A stretch of DNA of 64,000 nucleotides, taken from assembly GCA_944989445.1 (NCBI GenBank), contig CALYLW010000543.1, positions 479,086 through 543,085 of the forward strand, given 5' to 3'. This stretch comes from Ampullaceana balthica (lineage: Eukaryota; Mollusca; Gastropoda; Lymnaeidae). The notes beneath the pieces are model-generated. The model had not been told where the DNA came from and ran no database searches. It saw only the letters and a program-made list of their open reading frames with translations. Position numbers and translations under genes: made by a program. Below, one piece after another: positions 12,001-20,765 of this stretch; within the stretch, counting starts at the first letter, position 1; each line of letters starts with the position of its first letter.

Positions 12001-15000
12001 TGCTGTGTCTTTGTGTTAAAATTGTCTCACGTTGGATGCTCTGACAGGACCACGAGATCACACAGTTCAATGACGCGGTCAGCAAGTACAAAGAGAACAT
12101 CCAGGACCTGCTGGGCAGCTGTAAGGGAAAGATTGACATCTACGACCGGCAACTGGCGCTGCTCAACAAATGTGAAGGTGTTATAAAGGTTCGTCCTTGA
12201 CCTTGTCCTCATGTTGTCTGCTAGACATTTACATGAATCTCATATATTGTTAATCAATAAGCTTCTTAAAACTATATTTTAAAAAAACATAGTAGGTTAA
12301 TAAATCAGAACCAATTAAATAAGAAATGCGTTAAAAATTGTCATTGTTCTTTTGTATATAATTTCAGCTGAATCTTCATTATTTTGTAACAAATTATTAG
12401 CTTAGCAATCTACCACATTGAGCTTTACATTTAAACTCTAAAAAAATTGTCCTGTTACTGTAAAGCTGACTTAAATCAAGAAACAATGTTTAGATCTTCA
12501 TTTTTATTTAAAAATAAAATAAAATAAAAACAAAACAATGAAATTTGTTGAGTAAAGAAATTCAAAGCGAATTTAGAAAAAAAAACAACAAAACGATACT
12601 TGAAATATTTCATCTTTTAATGTAGCATGTCAAGGAGGTTAGTATTAAACTATAGTCAAGGCCAAACTATAACTCACCAATGTCATCCTTTTCTCTGTTC
12701 GCAGTCTGCAGAGCAGCGCGTACGTGACGCCGCCATACAGTTCATAGCAGAGATCCGCAACAAGGAGAAAGCGCTCATCGACGAACTGCACGCCAGCTAC
12801 GGGACAGAACTGATGACCTACATCACCAGGAAGAATGAGATGCAGAACAACCTGGACGGACTGAAGAGCACGTGCAGCCTGACGGAGCTCGTGCTGAAGG
12901 GCAAGGACATCGAGCTACTACTCCTCAAGAAGCAGGTGCAGGAGAAGCTTTCGGCCATGGCCAACGTCGAGCTGAAGGACCTGCCCCGCACGGTCGGCAA
13001 ACAGGTCTGTTTCGTCCCCGGCAGCCTTGACCTTGGCAGGCTGGAGGACCCCGACGCGCCGATGGACAAGAAGAGGGAGCTGCAGCGTGAGAGGGACGCC
13101 ATCGAGGACAGCCAGCTGAGGCTGACCCTCCCCAACATGGTGTTCGGCCAGAAGGGGCTCGACAGGGACGTCATCAAGGAGGTGAAGAAGGCCGTGCCCA
13201 AACGGACCACCGACACGCAGACCGACCCCGTGCAGGAGAAACAGCCGCCCAAAGCTGTCCTGGTCAACAGGTGCATTCAGACGGAGTACCCGGAGCGGTA
13301 CGACCGCGAGGATTCGTCCGCCAGCAGCAGCAACCGCGGCTCTTTCGGACTCGAGACGCGCTGCATCGGGACTGACGTCATTTCCACACTGGAGAAAGCC
13401 GTCAACACGCCGACCCGGAGTCTCCACTCCATGTCCACCCAGATCCAGGGAACAGAATCCTCCAAGGAGGGCTCACCCGCGACCTTCGCCGACGGCAGCA
13501 CGGGCGTGGACGCAGCGGCTTTGCGCAGGCAGCGTCGGCGCCGAGAGAGGAAGGCCATGGAGGTTTCGGTGCGCCCCACGACCTCCTACCGCCAGAGCGG
13601 GCCGGGCGAAGGGTATGATATTCCAGTTCTGACTTACAGTAGCAGTATAGAAGAGAGCACTTACAATAATAATAATAACAATAATAAGGATGCCGGGAGA
13701 GACACGGCGACCAGCACGGACGCTGGTGCTGATGTCGTTGCAAACATTGCGTTGCCCGTGGCAACGTGTACCGTGGTCGAGGTGGTCATGCTCCCGTCTG
13801 AGACATGCGCATTCACTACCACCTCCACCAACACGCGACTGTTCACACACAACAATGCCAGCACGTCACCCACTAGGTTTTAAAAATCTAACAAGGACGA
13901 GCACTCCAATGATTTAATTTTTTCACTCTAGCGGTATTTAGATTTTATAAAAAAAACTCTGAACGTTTTTTTATAAACACTTGAGAAGCGGCTTACATCC
14001 AATGATCCAATTACATTTATATAAAAGTATTCATAAAAAAATTAAATCACTTTACGAGCATCACAAAAAAAAACAAAAAAAAACAACAGCAACAAAAAAC
14101 CCCACAGAAACGCTAAAATACATAGGTTTACAATATTGTATTTCGTCTACAGACCGAATGTTATATAACGTTGTTGATTTGATATTTCCGACAGTATGCC
14201 GAGACACTAGTCCATTTATAATGACCACACTTTACATTTTCCATCTCTTCAATCACATTTATAATATCCATAATATGGATGGTAGAATGTAAAACAATAA
14301 ATATACGACTTATTACAGCTTTAGGTCTAAAAGTCTAACCTGCAAACTTACAGCGATCGTAAAAGTTCGATATTTAATTTATAATCTATTTTCAGTATGG
14401 TAGTAGGATCTGTTTAAATCTATAATTTTATAAAAAATCAATTTAAAAATACAATCCACTGTTTTAGGCAACATTCTATTACACATGAAATATGTCAAAC
14501 CATGGAGTCTGTAACATACATGGCCTGTCCATTGTGGCCATCATAAACCATGGAGTCTGTAACATACATGGCCTGTCCATTGTGGCCATCATAAACCATG
14601 GAATCTGTAACATTCATTGCCTGTCCATTGTGGCCATCATAAACCATGGAATCTGTAACATTCATGGCCTGTCCATTGTGGCCATCATAAACCATGGAAT
14701 CTGTAACATTCATTGCCTGTCCATTGTGGCCATCATAACTTTTTATAACGCATCTACCCCCGTCCAGATGTAATCTCTTATTATTCTATAATAATACACC
14801 TCATCGTCAGCCGTCATAATATATAGACATCTTTCTCAGCCCGATTGTGTTAGAACTTAACTTTTAATGCTCAGAGGAATTCTACCATCAAAATATTTCT
14901 ACATCGGTCTATTGATCTATCTAAACTCAGAAAGAGCAATCTTTCTACATCGGTCTATAGATCTATCTTAACTCTGAGAGAACATTTCTTTGTCTGTCAG

Positions 15001-18000
15001 TGTGTCAATATCAAGACAGCTGTTTAATTTGCATCTACCACAGTTCCCATTGTTTAATTTTCTTTTTCAATTAAGAACCAATGCCGTGTCATACTTCACT
15101 ACTGGCAGACCTTAACATTAATTATAATACATTAATTGTATATGTTTTACCCACCTGATTAATTCTATTCACTTTGTTGCGGAGTTTTCCGATTTTTTCA
15201 GATTAACCCTTGACCGACCATACGTTTAAAACAAAAATACTTTTTCCGTGTAAGTTGTTTCAATGTTTCGAGACTAGTTGTACTGTGATGTCATTTTTAA
15301 TGTTGTCAAATGTCATATGTCACTCGTTAGTCCAATGTAACCATGCACGCGGAGTAGATTATTTTAGTTCTTTAATTTTTAGAAAATGACTATTTCTCTG
15401 TCAATATTCATTTAGTTAAGGTTTTATTTTTTTGTGCACAGTAATTAGTTTATTTTAAACTTCGAATAGACTTCGAGATAAAACGAATGAAGTTTTATAT
15501 ACCCTTTACGAGTACATTAATAGGTGAGATCAAGTAAATTGTAATATTTTTTAATAAAGATTATAAATGTGTGTATTTATTATTTTTGGCCAACAAAAAG
15601 ACGGACTTATATAAAACTCGTGATTTTTAATAATAATAATTTATTGTCCAAAGTCAAAGAAAAGGAAAATGATATTTTTGTAACATTTCTTTTGGAAATA
15701 AATTCATCTAACTTGTGATTACTTTCTGGACAGCGAAATTTTAAACGCTTCAGTGAACTGTGTTGATGTGAGCGTTACATTACAACGAAATGAAATCATT
15801 TTTACTAACAGTTTTGTTAACACGTACTGACACACTGAGTCCCCCACGTAACCTCAATGTTAACTAGCACAGAGAGTGATGACGTCATATACTTGAATGT
15901 GAAGTGCGTAAACAACACTGAAAGTGGTGACGTCAAATACTTTGAATATGAAGAACGCTAGTAATGCCGTGAGTTTATTAACTAACCCTACTACTACAAC
16001 AAACGCCTCTGGAGAAATAAACACCAAAAGTGATGACGCAATACTTTCCGTACCGTGACCGTACCGAGTAAAGTGGTGCGCAACGTTGAAATGAAATGGC
16101 GTTAACCCTTGCTAAGGGGTTCAACTCAAATATCAGCACTGAAAGCGACGCACATCATTCAACGAGTTTTGTTTTTGTTAACACTAACATTTCTCTACAC
16201 GAAGCAGAGTTAAAGTACTAGAATTTTTACCCACGACTACATTCGAAAATTCCTGCATTTCGTGCTATTGCTGGAACAGTAACAACCTTCTCATGTTTTC
16301 ATCATGCGTTAACACAAATATCCATTAACATCCAGATTTATAACAATAACTTGCCCAAGTTTTAAGATGCAGACATATACACCTTTAAACTTAAGTAAAG
16401 AAATAATTGAAACACACATACCACTTATGGTCCCTAAGCCCCGAAATACCCCCCCCCCAAACCATGTCAAAAAATCTCAAACGACCTGTAAAGGTTCAGC
16501 TCTCCATATTCTTATGTTCTCTCCATCTACAGTGCCCTCGCCAAATCCTCGTACAGGTACTAGACTGTGAGTCCATTGTGTGCTCACACCAATCTTACGG
16601 TAAAAATTCTACAAATCTAGGCGCGCATAATCTTGATGAAGCTAAGCTTTAAACCTGGTCTCGGTGCGTCGGTAACTGTGGAAAAGAAGAAAAAAAACAT
16701 GACAGATATATACAATTTAAAAAAAAATGTGTTGCTAAATTTGCTTATGCACCATGTTGCACTGTTGCTGAACGCACTGAGAACCAGGACAATGTCGCGC
16801 TTTTACTTTTTAAAATCTTATCTTTAATTTCGTGTTTTAACTCTTTCTAGCTTAGATGCAATGACAAATTTATTTGTTTTTATTTCATGCTGCATAAATT
16901 TTTGACATTCTTTCGTTTGCTCACGAGCCTATTTTATTATTTTAAAACCAAATACATATGCTAACATTCCAGCTAAGTCTTTCATCATTCGCATTTTATA
17001 ATTAATTTAAACAGTATCCCTTTTTAAGAAAATATATCATTGATTGAATTGAAGCGTTTTGGTGGGTTTTGAGGCAAGATTTAAAAACATATTTTCCTTC
17101 AATATTTTTTATTGACATTGATTTAGGAAGACTTGTTTGACAATACGGTAAATAAAAAGAAATCATTTCTACAAATTTTTATTCAAAGAATAAGGAAGAC
17201 CCATTCTAATCGCCTATTCTAAAGTTAGAATATGTTTGATGACTTTGAAACAAGTATGGACATGGGTTATGTCAAATTGACTGGACACGCATGTCCCAGC
17301 TGATCTAAACAAAGACTTTATTTTTGAATGTCATCATTCGCTTAATTAAATTGCTATTTAGAATGTTTAGCTTACAAAAGACGTGAGTTATAATTGCGAA
17401 AGGTGCACTTTTTTGAACAGTTCACGATTTACAAATCTTGTTGGCCCATCCATAAAGATCACTGGCTATAGTTGCTTTTTTTAAAATCTTGGTAATTAAT
17501 TGTATACGGGGACTGTAGACTTTAATGCAATAAGAGGTTTAAAAAAAATTATCTATTAAAAGAACTCTCTTAAATCAATAGGAGATAATTTTACTGGCAT
17601 TTATACTAACACAATAGAGTCTCTCAATAATTAAGCTGTGGGATTTCAAATTTTATATAAGGTTATATAATCGATTGATTGGCAAATTGTTGACAGTTTT
17701 CTTTATCCCTTAAAAATATTTTTATTGTTGCATTATTCTCCGCATTATTATATACAACTATGTTTTAACCCAATTTAAGAGCGCACATTGGGGCTGTACT
17801 GTGTGTCTGCTATGTAAAGTCATATCGCACTCGAGTAAAGACAAAGCTACCATCTTAACGCGCGAACTCTTCATTAATTTGTACAGTGAAATGAGGGCAC
17901 CGTTCCTCTTCATATAGAGAGACTATAGCGCTGCATATCCTTTGCTCTGCAAGCACGCATTAACCCTCCACGTCTGCTAGCAATAACAACAAACACACAC

Positions 18001-18899
18001 TTCTGTTATCTTCTGTGTCGCTCTAGCATGACGTCACGTTCTGCGCGTTTGGATATGAACACATTTCCTTCGTGTGTGCGTGTTTAATCTTTGGTGTGTC
18101 AAAAAGCATGCACATTTGTTGCATGCAATTTCGTAGCTCTTTATGTTCCAACAATTATTGTTCATGGGTTCTAACAATATGCTCCTAATGGGTTCTAACA
18201 ATATACTCCTAATGTGTTCTAACAATATACCCCTGATTTGTTTATTAGAATTTGAGAGCTACTTTCAAAGTTTTATTTTTTAATACTCGTGGACAAATTA
18301 AAAATGAAGAAAAAACAAAAAACCGAAACCAGTCAGCTTTTAGACCAGTTTACCACGTCATAGAAATTCAATGGTTTATTTTATGATAGGATAAAATTCT
18401 AAACATAAGATTGCTTTTATTTAACTAAGAGAGACAAAATCTTTGAAAATTTATAGTCAAGTCTGAGTTAAGCAATGAAGAATATAAATAAATTAAATAA
18501 AATTATAAAATTATTTTGTTAAAGGAAAAAAAAATTTGTGAAAATATATTTAAAATAAACATTTCATTATAAAATCTTATATATAATATATCGTGTATGT
18601 TATGTATTAGTTTTATAATTAATTTGAGGAAATTTCTTTTCGAAAACATTTTCATACATGAAAAAAACATATTTCCCATAAGACAAAAATACAAATGTTT
18701 TATTTCATTTAGACACGTTGCTTTTGACAATAATTTGAATGTGTTTTTAAAAAAATGAGACTAAACATCTTCTGATTGGCTAATACGTTGTCTTTCTTTT
18801 ATTTGCAGGTGTGATGACGACATCGAGGCCTTTCTTGACGGGTTGAAGGCCACGGGCCAGTTCGTCCCCAACGGTTATCACAGGAGGTCATCACCCTAG
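702..18899 (+). CDS. TRIM-type RING/B-box/coiled-coil protein (spliced gene, six or seven exons)
   Basis: Exons 702-880, 4720-4811, 7545-7802, 10006-10146, 12048-12188 and 12705 onward join in one open frame with GT-AG introns. From the ATG at 802 the product has a C3HC4 RING (C21, C24, C36, H38, C41, C44, C66, C69), a first B-box (about 107-148), a second B-box (C161, H164, C173, C176, C181, C184, H189, H192) and a coiled-coil region (about 195-330). A long basic, Ser/Thr-rich tail follows. This order is that of TRIM E3 ubiquitin ligases, which act through the RING on substrates bound elsewhere. The B-box and coiled-coil style recalls the TRIM2/3 group, but no NHL repeats are found in the window. 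Two endings are possible: reading on to a stop at 13881-13883 (629 residues) or splicing at 13612 to an exon at 18809-18899 (569 residues). The frame is also open upstream of ATG 802 to the splice acceptor, so the true start may lie left of the window. Confidence 0.88.
1032..3955. repeat. 37-bp minisatellite, about 79 copies, in TRIM intron
   Basis: Head-to-tail 37-bp units share the core ACAGATCTAATCTATAAG followed by GGTTTAGAAGACAAG. The array has sub-blocks: CGCACGGG variants at the left edge, AGAGAGGG through the middle, and GCACGGG again on the right from about 3600. This suggests block-wise expansion in the centre. It fills most of the intron between the first two visible exons. Confidence 0.98.
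3956..4279. other. AT-rich intron sequence, no gene seen
   Basis: This is unique-looking intron sequence apart from a short direct repeat near 4061-4117 (ATTTAGAGATACAAACATAT present twice). No coding signal is visible. Confidence 0.6.
4280..4680. repeat. 28-bp degenerate minisatellite before exon 2
   Basis: Units with the core TGTCCATGTTCCATGACCAC are repeated about 13 times. They are tidy at 4500-4640 and degenerate toward the left edge. The array ends about 40 bp before the splice acceptor of the next TRIM exon. Confidence 0.9.
4720..4811 (+). CDS. TRIM-like gene, second visible exon (RING core)
   Basis: The acceptor TTCCAAAG ends at 4719 and the donor AAG|GTAAGA follows 4811. The exon enters in phase 1 and leaves in phase 0. 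It encodes the central RING block CLDCLHTFCEQC, supplying C36, H38, C41 and C44 of the C3HC4 pattern. Confidence 0.9.
4799..4916. repeat. Tandem duplication of a splice donor, 42-bp period
   Basis: The end of the RING exon plus its donor (TACCTACAAGAAGGTAAGAA) is repeated 42 bp downstream with the donor intact at 4854, and again with the donor changed from GGTAAG to GATAAG. The 42 bp between the two good donors contains no stop in the gene's frame. Confidence 0.85.
5165..5205. repeat. G-rich tract
   Basis: Runs of G (GGGGGGTGGGGTGGGG and longer) lie inside the dispersed repeat. They contain four or more G-runs and so could form a quadruplex; this is a sequence observation only. Confidence 0.7.
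5936..6046. repeat. (GA)n microsatellite
   Basis: About 100 bp of nearly pure AG/GA dinucleotide, preceded by short ACAG repeats, is embedded in a dispersed-repeat copy. Confidence 0.97.
6441..7329. other. AT-rich intron with short tandem repeats
   Basis: It holds a 16-bp repeat (GATAGATAAATGACTC, 6690-6775), a 23-bp repeat containing CTTCATACAACTCTG (6808-6885, four copies) and two related C-rich segments with CCCCCTTGTCAACAA at 6950-7045 and 7230-7285. No gene is seen. Confidence 0.7.
7330..7544. repeat. Duplicated splice acceptor region upstream of TRIM exon 3
   Basis: The segment ending in the true acceptor occurs in tandem at about 58-60 bp spacing. TTCCAGTACTCCGACTACAG is present at 7481 and again at 7540, and a diverged copy (TTCAGTATTCTGACTACGG) lies near 7420. 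Each copy brings a polypyrimidine stretch, an AG and the first codons of the exon. Use of the 7487 decoy would add 58 nt and shift the frame. Confidence 0.85.
7545..7802 (+). CDS. TRIM-like gene, third visible exon (RING end and B-box 1)
   Basis: The acceptor TTTTTCCAG ends at 7544 and the donor AAG|GTGAGT follows 7802; the exon is 86 codons in phase 0. It encodes the last RING pair (CPLC), a conserved-looking linker and the first B-box, with CDIC, CIDC, CKLC and a following histidine. Confidence 0.92.
7803..8638. other. Intron sequence, no firm gene
   Basis: AT-rich intron. On the minus strand 8358-8231 is open and bounded by a CAG acceptor-like and a GTATGT donor-like site, but the encoded peptide is not recognised and no partner exon was found. 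Confidence 0.45.
8639..8896. mobile_element. hAT-type non-autonomous transposon with target duplication
   Basis: The element starts CAGTGCTTCTCAAAG and ends TTTGAGAAGCACTG, an inverted terminal repeat of about 14 bp of the hAT type. It is flanked on both sides by the identical 8-bp direct repeat GGTTATAG (8631-8638 and 8897-8904), the target duplication size of hAT transposases. The 258-bp interior has no transposase. Confidence 0.92.
9165..9370. repeat. Diverged copy of 8570-9070 lacking the hAT insertion
   Basis: It shares GTGTGGGTTATAGGA, AGTATCAATCGG, TTTCAAAGCAAAGTTAGT and TCTTTCATCTCT with the flanks of the element at 8639-8896, in the same order. It reads straight through the insertion point and so acts as an empty-site paralogue. 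Confidence 0.8.
9371..10005. other. Intron sequence with a transposon-end fragment
   Basis: Near 9660-9750 the palindromic motif ACGGGTACCCGGGT recurs, ending in a GTTGACAGGCCTA block that resembles the terminus of a DNA transposon. No second terminus was found. The 9900-9970 segment holds three short GACCTAAGGGGTTGTCA-like repeats. No gene is seen. Confidence 0.5.
10006..10146 (+). CDS. TRIM-like gene, fourth visible exon (B-box 2)
   Basis: The acceptor GGCACAG ends at 10005 and the exon closes with AAG|GTTGGT at 10146; it is 47 codons, phase 0. It encodes the second B-box: CKEH, CEPC, CVLC and the first histidine of the H-x2-H pair, which is completed in the next exon. The donor GTTGGT is weaker than consensus. 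Confidence 0.9.
10147..10490. repeat. 34-bp minisatellite starting at the exon 4 donor
   Basis: About ten units share GGTTGGCACACAACTTGTCT and CTTTGAACATTTGGTC. The first unit begins within the donor itself (AAG|GTTGGTTGGC), so every unit repeats a GGTTGG donor-like stretch. Confidence 0.95.
10806..11240. mobile_element. MITE-like element with inverted ends
   Basis: The left end GGGGCCCGTCCATGAATGAC and the right end GTCATTTATGGACAGCCCC are imperfect inverted repeats. G-rich GGGGGAGGGGG segments and TGTGACGACG-type motifs lie inside at both ends. No ORF is present and the target duplication is unclear. Confidence 0.7.
11241..12047. other. Intron sequence with (TTA)n tract
   Basis: A TTATTA microsatellite lies at about 11750-11800 and short CCATTGTG repeats at 11935-11985. 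The rest is unique AT-rich intron with no coding signal. Confidence 0.7.
12048..12188 (+). CDS. TRIM-like gene, fifth visible exon (coiled-coil start)
   Basis: The acceptor CTGACAG ends at 12047 and the exon runs to AAG|GTTCGT at 12188; it is 47 codons, phase 0. It begins DHE, giving the last histidine of B-box 2 (H192), and continues as a helical, charged segment. The length matches exon four (141 nt). The donor is weak, but the join to the next exon keeps the frame. Confidence 0.88.
12189..12704. other. AT-rich intron
   Basis: No coding or repeat structure is seen beyond A-rich tracts. Confidence 0.6.
12705..13883 (+). CDS. TRIM-like gene, large sixth exon (coiled coil and tail)
   Basis: The acceptor CTGTTCGCAG ends at 12704. 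The first part encodes the rest of the coiled coil, with a hydrophobic/charged run ELLLLKKQVQEKL near residue 320. The tail then becomes basic and Ser/Thr-rich with TQT-like motifs at about 408-410, 428-430 and 458-460. Reading through reaches a stop at 13881-13883. A donor-like GG|GTATGA sits at 13612/13613. After it the sequence turns low-complexity (an Asn run, Thr/Ser-rich), which looks more like translated intron. An AATAAA at 14296 could serve the read-through form. Confidence 0.85.
   Translation, partial: SAEQRVRDAAIQFIAEIRNKEKALIDELHASYGTELMTYITRKNEMQNNLDGLKSTCSLTELVLKGKDIELLLLKKQVQEKLSAMANVELKDLPRTVGKQVCFVPGSLDLGRLEDPDAPMDKKRELQRERDAIEDSQLRLTLPNMVFGQKGLDRDVIKEVKKAVPKRTTDTQTDPVQEKQPPKAVLVNRCIQTEYPERYDREDSSASSSNRGSFGLETRCIGTDVISTLEKAVNTPTRSLHSMSTQIQGTESSKEGSPATFADGSTGVDAAALRRQRRRRERKAMEVSVRPTTSYRQSGPGEGYDIPVLTYSSSIEESTYNNNNNNNKDAGRDTATSTDAGADVVANIALPVATCTVVEVVMLPSETCAFTTTSTNTRLFTHNNASTSPTRF
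13884..14490. other. Possible 3' UTR of the read-through form, then intron
   Basis: AT-rich sequence without coding signal. AATAAA at 14296-14301 is a candidate polyadenylation signal 413 nt after the stop at 13883. Confidence 0.5.
14491..14738. repeat. 48-bp minisatellite, five copies
   Basis: Units share AAACCATGGAATCTGTAAC and CTGTCCATTGTGGCCATCAT. Because 48 is divisible by three, both strands show open frames across it; these are artefacts. Confidence 0.95.
14739..18808. other. About 4 kb of intron-like sequence, nothing recognised
   Basis: Apart from short duplicates (CTACATCGGTCTAT near 14890-14965, ATATACTCCTAATG near 18180-18215) this is AT-rich single-copy-looking DNA. No exon, RNA gene or transposon ends were found. 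Confidence 0.55.
18809..18899 (+). CDS. Candidate alternative last exon of the TRIM-like gene
   Basis: A good acceptor (TCTTTCTTTTATTTGCAG) ends at 18808. Joined to the donor at 13612, the codon GG|G is completed and the frame stays open for 29 further codons. These begin CDDDIEAFLDGLKATG, and a TAG follows at 18897. Composition is coding-like, with C or G in most third positions, unlike the flanks. The TAG lies at the left edge of a hAT-like element, so the natural C terminus may have been longer. Confidence 0.65.
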
Positions 18900-19202
18900 C
18901 GGTTCTCAAACTTAGCGCTTTTCAAAGCTGAAATTGTATGAAGAATTTTTTAAAAAGTCAAAATATGAATGAGGTCATCTTAAGCAAGAATCAACATCAG
19001 TGATAAAATTAATGGAAAGAGAAAAGGCGTCTTCGAAATATTCAATTCTTCTATGTAAACATGTTGGTAAAATTTTGTTTGAAATGTTATGCACACTTGG
19101 AAATATAATACATGGTTTAAAAATATGGTTTATCTATAATCACTCTTGTTAAAAGGGCAAATTTAAAAAATATTTTATTTACAAAAAGTTTGAGAACCAC
19201 TC
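18897..19202. mobile_element. hAT-like MITE at the end of the last TRIM exon
   Basis: The left end GCGGTTCTCAAACTT and right end AAGTTTGAGAACCACTC form an inverted repeat of the hAT CAGTGGTTCTCAAAC type. The 306-bp interior has no ORF. No clean 8-bp target duplication was found, so the insertion is old or its ends are mutated. Confidence 0.75.
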
Positions 19203-19262
19203 GAGATCTTTCCGGTGGCCAAAAGAAAGAAAAAAACGCATTTCGAACCGGAACCAGTTTAG

Positions 19263-20660
19263 AATAATAGCTTTTAGCCGACGTTTGTTAACTTAGCATT
19301 TACTGTCAACCAGCATTCGCCCTCCTAGAGGGAGCCAACATTCGACATACTCTATATACAACCTTAGTATCATCTGCAGTCATAAAACCCACCAGTTACA
19401 TCACCATTGACAACCCTGAACTCATACAACCCACCAGTTACATCACCATTGACAACCCTGAATTCATCCAATCCACCAGTTACATCACCATTGACAACCC
19501 TGAACTCATACAACCCACCAGTTACATCACCATTGACAACCCTGAACTCATCCAACCCACCAGTGACATCACCATTGACAGCCCTGAACTCATCCAACTT
19601 CTATTTACATTTATAACTGAAAGAATTTATTAAATACTATCTTTGTCAAATTTTTATCATATAATTTTATCTCCCCACTTTTAAAGATTCAAATATAAAT
19701 TATCCAATGTTTATCTCTATATTGCAAGCTAAATAAATCAACAATATAGGATTTAACTGTTCGAACACATTAAAGTTTCTCAAACTCGAGAAGGTATTAA
19801 TTTAATCATTTATTTTAATTTCATCCGCACATCAATTTTGTGTAAATTTCATCAAACTTCGCCCTCCAACATGAGCATCGCACCTCTGGACTTGCTTGAG
19901 CCATCTACAAATGCAAGCACACCATATGAAACACATGCAATAATCTCCTCTATACAAGGAGCGTTTGTAATAGATAAAGTAATCCCTTGTTTGAAAAGCT
20001 GGACTTGGTCACCTAAGGCACCTAAAGTATGAACAACACGAAACTCGTTTTGTGCCCTGATTGTTAAAATGTTTCAACTTGAACTTGAACTGCTGCATTA
20101 TGGAATGATTTCGATAGTAAAACATGGAATGCGAGGCTGAGGACAGACAACTCAGAGATTACAAATGAATAGGGGAGATAACCAATGAAATATCGTTAAG
20201 GGTAGAGTTACGTTTCTGAAATAATTTATTGAAATAATTTTTGACGGTTTAAACAAAATGAAGAAAACAAGTTGTCTACTGAAAAATGTGTATCTAATAG
20301 GAATGCTGATTAAAAATATAGGCTTCAAGATTTTATAAAAATTTTGGATTGGAAATAACTGCAAGAACGTCCATTTATGAAATAGCTATGTATGACGTCA
20401 TCAGATGTCAAGAAATGTTATATCATGATATACTCAGATGTTATAACACACTATAATGACGTTTATATACAAAAAAGTTTTCTTTATTTGAACTCTGTAC
20501 AATGTGAAATAGTAATGTGTTAAATTCATCAAATGGCTGTGTGCAGAATTTAGTTTCTTCATCTTTTAAGTTCCTGTCAATTTTATGTATTTATTTGTAA
20601 CATTCTACCACTCCAGTGTTAGTATTTGGTGAATCTATTGTAAAATAAAAATATCGTTCG
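19263..20660. other. Intergenic sequence with a 42-bp repeat
   Basis: The 19384-19597 part is a five-copy 42-bp minisatellite (CCACCAGTTACATCACCATT core). The rest to 20660 is AT-rich with no gene seen. Confidence 0.7.
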
Positions 20661-20765
20661 TGATTGCTGAGAGTAGACAGAATGTAGACAAACTGTAGAC
20701 AGAATGTAGACAGAATGTAGACAAACTGTAGACAGAATGTAGACAGAATGTAGACAAACTGCTTC
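20661..20765. repeat. Short repeat of GTAGACAGAAT / GTAGACAAACT
   Basis: 11-bp units alternate between two variants for about nine copies. Confidence 0.9.

Noticed and set aside
12818..13850. Several minus-strand ORFs of 100-169 codons
   Set aside because: They are antisense shadows of the GC-rich TRIM exon 6, which has phase-matched splice sites and recognisable protein sequence.
16367..16827. Short plus-strand ORFs of 64-81 codons
   Set aside because: Overlapping frames in AT-rich DNA without coding composition, start context or motif.
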